Below are positions 55,999-64,000 of a stretch of DNA of 64,000 bases, piece after piece (position 1 is the first letter of the stretch; every line of letters begins with the position of its first letter). Under the pieces are notes generated by a model. It saw only the letters and a list, made by a program, of their open reading frames with translations, was not told the origin of the DNA and ran no database searches. Source of the DNA: an uncultured Flavobacteriaceae bacterium (lineage in GTDB: Bacteria; Bacteroidota; Bacteroidia; Flavobacteriales; Flavobacteriaceae); NCBI GenBank assembly GCA_905181835.1, contig CAJIZF010000006.1:101805-165804 (forward strand), written 5' to 3'. The translations under genes were made by a program, and so were the position numbers.

Positions 55999-57447
55999 AT
56001 GAGTTTTGTTGACGTTTATGAAAAAGAACTGTCTTTTCAAACTGATCGCCGTAAAGCAACTGTTGAATTTATTAAAACTATTAGCGATCTATGGTATGAT
56101 AAATCTATTGAAATAGTATTATTTAGAAACCAGTTAATTGATCGTAGTGTAAGTAATATCTTAAACTTACACAAATATGCGAACGATTTTGTAGGGAAAC
56201 CCATTTCAATCTTTGATTCTCTTGAAATCACTAAAGCTATTAATTCTCTTAATTTACCTCCTTCAAAATTAGATATTGGTAAACTTACCTATGAATATCT
56301 ACTAGAAGAAAAAAAGTATGATAATGCTTTATCTTTTGTAAAAGAAAAATTATCCGATGCCAATAATGTAGAAAATATCACACCCAAAGATGTTGTTCTT
56401 TATGGTTTCGGACGTATTGGACGTTTATTAGCACGCGAACTGATGAACAAAGCAGGTAAAGGAACTCAAATGAGACTTCGCGCGATTGTGACAAGAGGTG
56501 AAATTGATAAAACTGTTTTAGAAAAAAGAGCTTCTTTACTTAAAATGGATTCAGTTCATGGTGATTTTAATGGCACTGTAGCTGTAGATGAAAAAAATAA
56601 AGCTTTAATAATAAATGGTACTACCGTACACATCATATCAGCCAATGCACCAGAAGATATCGATTATACAAAATACGGAATTAATAATGCTTTGATAATA
56701 GATAATACAGGGGCTTTTAGAGATGATGTAGCTTTATCTCGTCATCTAAAAGGAACTGGAGTTTCAAAAGTGTTATTAACAGCACCTGGAAAAGGTATTC
56801 CAAATATCGTACATGGAGCTAATCATCTAGATTACGATCCAAATGAAGTCGATATTTTTTCAGCTGCATCATGCACTACAAACGCTATAACTCCTGTTTT
56901 GAAGGCTATAGAAAATACGTTTGGAGTTAATCATGGGCATTTAGAAACAATTCATGCGTACACTAATGACCAAAACTTAGTCGATAATATGCATAATAAA
57001 TATAGAAGAGGTCGTGCAGCTGCGCTAAATATGGTAATCACCGAAACTGGAGCTGGTAAGGCTGTTACCAAAGCTTTACCTTCATTCGAAGGAAAACTTA
57101 CCTCCAGTGCAATTCGAGTTCCTGTACCTAATGGATCTTTAGCAATATTAAACTTAGAACTAGAAAAAGAAACCAATAAAGAAGAACTGAACGCTATTAT
57201 TAAAAAATATGCTATGGAAGGTGATTTAGTTGAGCAAATTCAATATTCAATTAATAATGAATTAGTATCCAGTGATATCGTTGGAACATCTGCACCCTCC
57301 ATCTATGATAGTAATGCTACAATTGTTGCTAAAAACGGAAAAAGTGCTGTTTTGTACGTATGGTATGATAACGAATATGGATATAGTCATCAAGTGATCC
57401 GATTAGCAAAATACATTTCTAAGGTCAGGAGATTTACTTATTACTAA
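55999..57447 (+). CDS. gap: Glyceraldehyde-3-phosphate dehydrogenase, long form
   Basis: This 482-aa GAPDH has the catalytic Cys in SAASCTTNAITPVLK, the NAD-binding VVLYGFGRIGRLLARELM motif starting near residue 134 and the YTNDQNLVDNMHNKYRRGRAAALNM loop. It carries about 130 extra N-terminal residues before the Rossmann fold, mostly helical, with no match I can name. Length is typical of one flavobacterial GAPDH class (about 480 aa) but longer than the classical 330 aa. A terminator hairpin follows at 57468-57497. Confidence 0.95.
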   Translation: MSFVDVYEKELSFQTDRRKATVEFIKTISDLWYDKSIEIVLFRNQLIDRSVSNILNLHKYANDFVGKPISIFDSLEITKAINSLNLPPSKLDIGKLTYEYLLEEKKYDNALSFVKEKLSDANNVENITPKDVVLYGFGRIGRLLARELMNKAGKGTQMRLRAIVTRGEIDKTVLEKRASLLKMDSVHGDFNGTVAVDEKNKALIINGTTVHIISANAPEDIDYTKYGINNALIIDNTGAFRDDVALSRHLKGTGVSKVLLTAPGKGIPNIVHGANHLDYDPNEVDIFSAASCTTNAITPVLKAIENTFGVNHGHLETIHAYTNDQNLVDNMHNKYRRGRAAALNMVITETGAGKAVTKALPSFEGKLTSSAIRVPVPNGSLAILNLELEKETNKEELNAIIKKYAMEGDLVEQIQYSINNELVSSDIVGTSAPSIYDSNATIVAKNGKSAVLYVWYDNEYGYSHQVIRLAKYISKVRRFTYY

Positions 57448-57467
57448 CATAAATAAGCTAATTATGT

Positions 57468-57497
57468 AAGCTCGATATATTATCGAGCTTTTTTTTT
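57468..57497 (+). terminator. Rho-independent terminator of gap
   Basis: AAGCTCGATA-TAT-TATCGAGCTT is a perfect 10-bp stem followed by a T run of nine. Confidence 0.92.
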
Positions 57498-57636
57498 AAA
57501 TTAATTTAAATAGCTGTTAAATATTAGACAACTTCCTTAAATGATTGGTAATTAACTAAAAATAATACTGTATAAAACTTGAAAAATAGAATTAATCAAT
57601 TAAATGTATTTTTGTAACAATATAAAATCTCAATAA

Positions 57637-58311
57637 ATGAGAATAGACATCATAACAGCGGTACCAGAATTATTAAAAAGTCCTTTTGAAGCTTCCATAC
57701 TTAAACGGGCAATTGAGAAAAAATTAGTTTCTGTTTACTTTCACAATATTCGTGATTATTCAACAAACTCTTACAATCAAATTGATGATTACCAATTTGG
57801 CGGTGGTGCTGGTATGGTAATGATGATAGAACCCATAGATAAATGCATTTCAAAATTAAAATCGCAAAGAGATTATGACGAAATCATTTATATGACTCCA
57901 GATGGAACTACTTTTAATCAAGGAGCAGCTAACAAAATTTCTTTGATGAAAAACATTATCATATTATGCGGTCACTATAAAGGAGTAGACCAAAGAGTAA
58001 GAGATCAATTTATTACATTGGAAATATCTATTGGGGATTATGTCTTAAGTGGTGGAGAATTAGCTTCTGCTATTATTTGTGACTCTGTAATACGACTAAT
58101 TCCGGGTGTCCTTGGAAATGAAACTAGTGCACTTACCGATTCTCACCAAGATGGTTTATTAGCGCCAGCTGTTTATACTCGACCTTCAGAATATAAGGGC
58201 TGGAAAGTTCCCGAGGTGCTGTTAAGTGGTCATTCAAAAAAAATTGAAGAATGGCGTGAAGAAGACGCCTTAAAAAGAACAGAATTAAGAAGACCAGATT
58301 TGCTTGAATAA
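57637..58311 (+). CDS. trmD: tRNA (guanine-N1)-methyltransferase TrmD
   Basis: This 224-aa SPOUT enzyme makes m1G37 in tRNA. The trefoil-knot SAM motif is [29 protein letters not shown], preceded by [21 protein letters not shown] and followed by the C-terminal tRNA-binding [18 protein letters not shown] perfect -7 box TATTTTTG (57607-57614) lies 22 nt upstream. It is followed by a pseudouridine synthase whose tracked start overlaps its end; in many bacteria trmD neighbours rplS, as here about 1 kb later. Confidence 0.96.
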   Translation: MRIDIITAVPELLKSPFEASILKRAIEKKLVSVYFHNIRDYSTNSYNQIDDYQFGGGAGMVMMIEPIDKCISKLKSQRDYDEIIYMTPDGTTFNQGAANKISLMKNIIILCGHYKGVDQRVRDQFITLEISIGDYVLSGGELASAIICDSVIRLIPGVLGNETSALTDSHQDGLLAPAVYTRPSEYKGWKVPEVLLSGHSKKIEEWREEDALKRTELRRPDLLE

Positions 58312-58312
58312 T

Positions 58313-59194
58313 ATGAATTCTACTGATTTAGAAATTATTGAATCGATTGTAATACCCATTTTAAATAACAGAGAACGTGTATCAGATTATCTTCCTGGAA
58401 ACTTTAATAGTATTTACTCTAAAAAAGGGGTCAAAAAAGCTATTAAAAGAGGTTTAGTAACCATTAATGGTAAAAAAGCATACACAGCCGATTATGTGTT
58501 CGGAAATGAAAGAATTGATTTATTTCAATCGCCTTTAGCCAAAAAAAGAAAAATAGTAAACATAATACTTGAGATTGTTTATGAAGATGATTATTTAGCT
58601 GTTATCAACAAGCCAGCTGGTATTCTAGTAAGTGGGAATAAAAAATATACTATTGAAAATGCTTTGTCGCTTGCTTTGGAAAAAAGCAAACAACAAGATG
58701 GATTGTTATTCCCATTACCAATTCACCGGCTTGATTACCCAACAAGTGGCCTACTTCTTATTGGTAAAACATCACGATCAGTGATACTACTAAATAAAAT
58801 GTTTGAAAATAAGGAAATCATTAAAAATTATGAAGCAATTACAATTGGTGAACAAAAAGATCAAGGTGTCATTAATACAAAAATTGATAATAAAAAATCA
58901 AAAACAACATTTAAAGTAATTAAAAGATTGAATTCAATTAGATATAAAAATTTAAATCTTGTAGAATTGATTCCACATACAGGAAGAACACATCAACTAA
59001 GAATACATATGTCAAAAATTGGTAACCCTATTTTTGGTGACACAAAATACGGAATAGAAGGTTTAATAAGTAAGGGTAATGGAATATATTTACAAGCGTC
59101 AAAACTTACTTTTAAGCATCCATTTAAAGAAAAGGTGCTTGAAATATCAATTCCAAGATCAAAAAAAACAAGTAAACTTTTTCCAAAAAAATAA
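58313..59194 (+). CDS. RluA-family pseudouridine synthase
   Basis: This 293-aa protein has an N-terminal S4-like RNA-binding segment (KKGVKKAIKRGLVTINGKKAYTADYVFGNERIDLF) and a pseudouridine synthase domain (VVINKPAGILVSGN-like, catalytic Asp in HRLDYPTSGLLLIGK, and the C-terminal ELIPHTGRTHQLRIHM). The substrate RNA is unknown. The tracked start at TTG 58304 overlaps trmD by 8 nt. I prefer ATG 58313 (MNSTDLEIIE), just after the trmD stop. It is cotranscribed with trmD. Confidence 0.9.
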   Translation: MNSTDLEIIESIVIPILNNRERVSDYLPGNFNSIYSKKGVKKAIKRGLVTINGKKAYTADYVFGNERIDLFQSPLAKKRKIVNIILEIVYEDDYLAVINKPAGILVSGNKKYTIENALSLALEKSKQQDGLLFPLPIHRLDYPTSGLLLIGKTSRSVILLNKMFENKEIIKNYEAITIGEQKDQGVINTKIDNKKSKTTFKVIKRLNSIRYKNLNLVELIPHTGRTHQLRIHMSKIGNPIFGDTKYGIEGLISKGNGIYLQASKLTFKHPFKEKVLEISIPRSKKTSKLFPKK

Positions 59195-59242
59195 AATAGA
59201 TATTTGCGTATCATTTATAAAGTACATAATGCAAAAAAAGTC

Positions 59243-59273
59243 TTGTAAAGACAATAAAAAAATTTTACTTTTG
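59243..59273 (+). promoter_or_regulatory. Canonical promoter of rplS
   Basis: TTG at 59243-59245 is separated by 20 nt from the perfect -7 box TACTTTTG (59266-59273). Transcription should start near 59277, giving a leader of about 87 nt. Confidence 0.75.
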
Positions 59274-59277
59274 CAGC

Positions 59278-59364
59278 CGTCTATAGAATAATAGACGCCT
59301 TTAATCCAACCTCTGGCGAAAATCGTGGATGTTGTTTTAAAAATCATATTAACAAACAAATAAA
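59278..59364 (+). promoter_or_regulatory. Structured 5' leader of rplS, candidate L19 autoregulatory element
   Basis: The predicted transcript begins with hairpin CGTCTAT-AGAATA-ATAGACG (59278-59297). A second structured region follows: CCAACCTCTGGCGAAAATCGTGGATGTTG. It ends at the rplS ATG (59365). The size fits ribosomal-protein leaders described for this clade; I recall an L19-Flavobacteria leader family, but could not check a match. Confidence 0.6.
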
Positions 59365-59715
59365 ATGGAAGAGTTAGTGAAATTTGTTCAAGACGAGTTT
59401 GTAACAAAAAAAGAGTTCCCACAATTTGGTGCTGGTGATACCATCACGGTATATTACGAAATTCGTGAGGGTGAAAAAACAAGAACTCAGTTTTTTAAGG
59501 GAGTTGTAATCCAAGTTAAAGGAACTGGTACCTCTCAAACTTTTACAATAAGAAAAATGTCAGGTACAATTGGAGTAGAAAGAATTTTCCCAGTTAACCT
59601 ACCTGCTTTACAGAAAATTGAAATCAATAAAAAAGGTAGTGTAAGAAGAAAGCGTATCTACTATTTTAGAGGTCTTACTGGTAAAAAAGCAAGAATTAAA
59701 GAAAAAAGAATGTAG
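59365..59715 (+). CDS. rplS: 50S ribosomal protein L19
   Basis: This 116-aa ribosomal protein is at the 30S-50S interface. Family landmarks are FGAGDTITVYYEIREGEKTRTQFFKGVVIQ, the FTIRKMSGTIGVERIFPVNLPALQKIEI core and the C-terminal RRKRIYYFRGLTGKKARIKEKR. Length matches the family. It is preceded by a canonical promoter and a structured leader and is followed by a strong terminator, so it is monocistronic. It sits downstream of trmD and the pseudouridine synthase. Confidence 0.98.
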   Translation: MEELVKFVQDEFVTKKEFPQFGAGDTITVYYEIREGEKTRTQFFKGVVIQVKGTGTSQTFTIRKMSGTIGVERIFPVNLPALQKIEINKKGSVRRKRIYYFRGLTGKKARIKEKRM

Positions 59716-59740
59716 AAGACAGAATTACTATATTTTATCA

Positions 59741-59767
59741 AAGCAACTCTCCTGAGTTGCTTTTTTT
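59741..59767 (+). terminator. Rho-independent terminator of rplS
   Basis: AAGCAACTC-TCCT-GAGTTGCTT is a perfect 9-bp stem followed by seven T. Confidence 0.93.
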
Positions 59768-59825
59768 ATTAACAATAGTTAATAAACTAAGTTCATATAT
59801 CGTTAATATCTAATGAGTTGAAAAA

Positions 59826-59856
59826 TTTGTATATCTCAATTTGTATTTTATATTTG
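59826..59856 (+). promoter_or_regulatory. Consensus promoter of the orphan RNA
   Basis: TTTG (59826-59829) is separated by 19 nt from TATATTTG (59849-59856), an exact match to the Bacteroidota -33/-7 consensus. No coding start lies downstream for more than 700 nt. Confidence 0.75.
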
Positions 59857-59859
59857 ATT

Positions 59860-60504
59860 ATCAAAACGAGGTAACAGTAACAATCGTTTTAAATTAAAGT
59901 AACGTTCTTTAAAATTTTTTTTAATCAAATTTATATTAACGAAACCATTGAAAAATGTATTGGTAATGTAAATTTAGGCAAATAGCTGATCTACATAGAG
60001 CAATCTAAAAAAATCAGACCGAAAGCATAACAAATCTTGAAATAGAGATGAGTTGTAACTTTCGAGAAACAAATTTCGCTTTTAACCTTTTAGGTTAAAA
60101 GAGTTCTCGTCTTTTGATAAATTTCAAGAGATCTAGATCAAGAAACGAAATATAGAGGCCTGTAAGAAGTCCTTAACTAGTTTAAGGATCAATTTATTTG
60201 AAAATGGTTTTACTAAATTCAATTAAGTAGCACAGACAACCGATAATATGGACACAAGAAATTTGATAGCTTTTAGCACAAAAATCTTTAATTAGAATAC
60301 GTGTGAAGATTAAAAAAAGGAGTTCATCCTTACAAATTTTCTGTAGCCTAGCCACAGTAAAATTTTGCTGGGAGACTCGTTTGAAACAAATCACGACTGC
60401 AAGGGTTTAATAAACTTGCTTTAAATTGTAATGATTAGTCGGCAAAGGTATGTTTCACAAGAAGCCATATCAATGTAGAAATACGATGATATGGCTTTTC
60501 TTGT
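59860..60504 (+). ncRNA. Candidate large structured non-coding RNA (about 640 nt), family unidentified
   Basis: This stretch between rplS and icd has no credible ORF (only a 66-codon minus-strand shadow). It starts after a consensus promoter and ends at a terminator-like hairpin. Strong local folds include CTTTTAACC/GGTTAAAAG (60079-60101) nested in CGAGAA/TTCTCG (60063-60109), TCCTTAA/TTAAGGA (60170-60188), AAGGA/TCCTT (60317-60331), and an 11-bp stem with a single bulged U, AAATTTTCTGT/ACAGTAAAATTT (60334-60365). I find none of the conserved tmRNA ends, RNase P motifs or SRP Alu/GNAR motifs. Function unknown. Confidence 0.65.
60462..60504 (+). terminator. 3' hairpin of the orphan RNA, terminator-like
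   Basis: AAGCCATATCA/TGATATGGCTT forms an 11-bp stem, capped after a small internal loop by GTA-GAAA-TAC (a GNRA tetraloop). It is followed by TTTTCTTGTTT, a moderately good U tract. Confidence 0.7.
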
Positions 60505-60563
60505 TTATATTAAACAATAATTTTATAACACTTTCAGCTTTTAAAAGCCACCGCAAATTTGTA

Positions 60564-60571
60564 AATTTGTA
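60564..60571 (+). promoter_or_regulatory. -7 promoter element of icd
   Basis: TAAATTTG is an exact TAnnTTTG match, 55 nt upstream of the icd ATG at 60627. No -33 TTG is seen at usual spacing. Confidence 0.45.
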
Positions 60572-60572
60572 G

Positions 60573-62849
<2,277 letters not shown>

Positions 62850-62872
62850 TTATATCTAAAATTTATAAATTC

Positions 62873-62901
62873 AAGCTATCAGAATTCTGATAGCTTTTTT
62901 T
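62873..62901 (+). terminator. Rho-independent terminator of icd
   Basis: AAGCTATCAG-AATT-CTGATAGCTT is a perfect 10-bp stem followed by seven T. Confidence 0.93.
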
Positions 62902-62920
62902 ATGCTATTTAAAACTATTG

Positions 62921-62928
62921 TAAATTTG
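62921..62928 (+). promoter_or_regulatory. -7 promoter element abutting murQ
   Basis: TAAATTTG (exact TAnnTTTG) ends 3 nt before the murQ ATG at 62932, predicting a leaderless mRNA. Confidence 0.55.
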
Positions 62929-62931
62929 CAT

Positions 62932-63744
62932 ATGAGTTTTACAAAAACAACTGAAGAAAGTTCTAAATACAACCATCTAGAAAAAATGTCAATTTCAGAA
63001 ATAGTAACAAATATTAATTCTGAAGACAAATCTATTCCATTAGCTATTGAAAAAATAATTCCAGAAATTGAAAACCTAATTCAAAAAGTAGTAATTAAGT
63101 TGAAAAATGGTGGACGTTTATTTTATATAGGTGCTGGCACAAGTGGACGACTTGGAATCTTAGATGCAAGTGAATGCCCCCCTACATTTGGTGTTTCACA
63201 CAAATTAGTAATTGGAATTATCGCAGGGGGAGACAAAGCTATTAGAAAAGCAGTTGAAAATGCTGAAGATTCAAAAACACAGGGCTGGATTGACTTAAAA
63301 AATTATAAAGTTTCTTCTAAAGATTTTGTAATTGGTATAGCTGCCTCCGGTACAACACCATATGTAATAGGAGCATTAGAAAAATGCAACTTTAAAAAAA
63401 TAGAAACGGGTTGTATAACATGTAATATTGGAAGTCCAATAACTAATACTGCAAAATATCCTATTGTAGTTAAAGTAGGTCCAGAATTCGTTACCGGAAG
63501 TTCAAGAATGAAAGCAGGAACTGCTCAGAAGCTTATTTTAAATATGATCTCAACTGCTACGATGATTCAATTAGGTAAAGTTAAAGGAAATAAAATGGTT
63601 GATATGAAGCTTAGTAATATTAAATTAGTTAATAGAGGTACCAAAATGGTCATGTCAGAACTAAAAATATCTGAGGTTCAGGCTAATAAATTGTTATTAA
63701 AACATAAGAGTGTTAGAAATGCAATTAATTCAAAATTAAAATGA
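62932..63744 (+). CDS. murQ: N-acetylmuramic acid 6-phosphate etherase MurQ
   Basis: This SIS-domain enzyme cleaves the lactyl ether of MurNAc-6-P in peptidoglycan recycling, giving GlcNAc-6-P. Landmarks are GRLFYIGAGTSGRLGILDASECPPTFG, IAASGTTPYVIGAL and GPEFVTGSSRMKAGTAQKLILNMISTATMI. The tracked start at 62902 (MLFKTIVNLHM) reads through the icd terminator and promoter, so I use ATG 62932 (MSFTKTTEESSKYNHLEKMS), giving 270 aa. It overlaps the DUF6095 gene by 4 nt (ATGA). Confidence 0.96.
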   Translation: MSFTKTTEESSKYNHLEKMSISEIVTNINSEDKSIPLAIEKIIPEIENLIQKVVIKLKNGGRLFYIGAGTSGRLGILDASECPPTFGVSHKLVIGIIAGGDKAIRKAVENAEDSKTQGWIDLKNYKVSSKDFVIGIAASGTTPYVIGALEKCNFKKIETGCITCNIGSPITNTAKYPIVVKVGPEFVTGSSRMKAGTAQKLILNMISTATMIQLGKVKGNKMVDMKLSNIKLVNRGTKMVMSELKISEVQANKLLLKHKSVRNAINSKLK

Positions 63745-63968
63745 GTCAGAAACATACAGATCCTAATTTATTAAAAAAAGGAATTAAATATTTAGCTTTT
63801 AGTCTTCCGCTATTATTTTTATGTCCTTATATATTAACATTGGCTTTTATAAATAAAGAAACTATATTTTTATACCTATTTTTTATTGCTGGATTAATTT
63901 TTGGTTTTTTAGCATTTTATTTTCTATACAGAGGTTTCAGGACTTTATTAGCGGCCTTATTTGATTAA
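63741..63968 (+). CDS. DUF6095 family small membrane protein
   Basis: This 75-aa protein has two transmembrane helices (YLAFSLPLLFLCPYILTLAF and FLYLFFIAGLIFGFLAFYFLY) separated by a short loop INKET, with a basic N-terminus and a C-terminal RGFRTLLAALFD. It is translationally coupled to murQ (ATGA overlap), an arrangement that I recall for the flavobacterial DUF6095 family. The function is unknown. The following 32 bases to the window edge hold no supported feature. Confidence 0.8.
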   Translation: MSQKHTDPNLLKKGIKYLAFSLPLLFLCPYILTLAFINKETIFLYLFFIAGLIFGFLAFYFLYRGFRTLLAALFD

Positions 63969-64000
63969 GTTTTCGATCATGACCACACCTCTTTACATTA

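Noticed and set aside
60194-60394. 66-aa minus-strand ORF inside the orphan RNA
   Set aside because: No recognisable domain, antisense to the predicted transcript, overlaps strong hairpins; treated as a chance ORF.
59860-60504. Orphan RNA as tmRNA or RNase P RNA
   Set aside because: No tRNA-like ends or tag ORF, no GAGGAAAGTCC or ACAGAA-type RNase P motifs. smpB is 40 kb away and does not imply tmRNA here.

Overview
The window is AT-rich chromosomal DNA from a member of the Flavobacteriaceae (Bacteroidota), probably marine. The evidence is family-level: gliding/type IX secretion (T9SS) sorting domains on several secreted proteins, a PorD-like DUF4835 protein, a YtxJ-type bacillithiol-linked protein, clade-typical omega subunit and long GAPDH, and perfect matches to the Bacteroidota promoter (TTG about 19-20 nt upstream of TAnnTTTG). 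Nearly everything is core housekeeping. I see no prophage, insertion sequence, CRISPR array, tRNA or rRNA gene.

Layout. 1-4.4 kb: end of kdsD, tatC, a 50-aa membrane protein, lptB, and an ABC-2 exporter pair. 4.4-9.2 kb: a giant T9SS type-B secreted repeat protein with a near-identical 849-nt tandem repeat and two single-base frameshifts that cancel each other. 9.2-17 kb: a lipoprotein, a cold-shock protein, an FG-GAP secreted protein, glyA, fumarylacetoacetase, ytxJ and a secreted thioredoxin-like protein. 17-26.9 kb: a tetR-thioesterase operon with a palindromic operator, smpB, a flavin-binding protein, pcm, then a long plus-strand run (Gfo/Idh/MocA oxidoreductase, 3-hydroxybutyryl-CoA dehydrogenase, DUF1015, YggS, exonuclease/GIY-YIG fusion, K+ channel, miaA). 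27-43.4 kb: a minus-strand block (two-component system, coaE, ybbR, GT2, fabI, recN, porD, coaBC, rpoZ, bamD, dapA, DUF6913, ligA, LOG, prmC, GNAT). 43.5-51.3 kb: ribD, HAD, EamA, yigZ, a thioesterase, dnaA, LMW-PTP, a secreted sugar dehydrogenase and an RsmI-like methylase. 51.3-54.4 kb: a lysozyme-like protein, mltG, GNAT and dapF on the minus strand. 54.5-64 kb: DegP/Q protease, gap, trmD, a pseudouridine synthase, rplS with a structured leader, a 640-nt non-coding region, monomeric icd, murQ and DUF6095.

Functional groupings: envelope biogenesis (kdsD, lptB, bamD, mltG, murQ, dapA, dapF, porD, ybbR), CoA synthesis (coaBC, coaE), translation and RNA modification (smpB, miaA, prmC, trmD, rplS, RsmI-like, RluA-like) and secreted T9SS cargo (four proteins).

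The strongest unexplained signal is the 0.64-kb stretch between rplS and icd. It has a perfect promoter (TTTG-N19-TATATTTG), several strong nested hairpins, no credible ORF and a terminator-like 3' hairpin. It looks like a large structured non-coding RNA, and I could not match it to tmRNA, RNase P RNA, SRP RNA or 6S RNA. Other points of interest are the frameshifted tandem repeat, a set of promoters abutting start codons (predicted leaderless mRNAs), the TetR operator, a probable L19 autoregulatory leader, and an A7 tract at the end of the LOG gene whose slippage would extend the protein.
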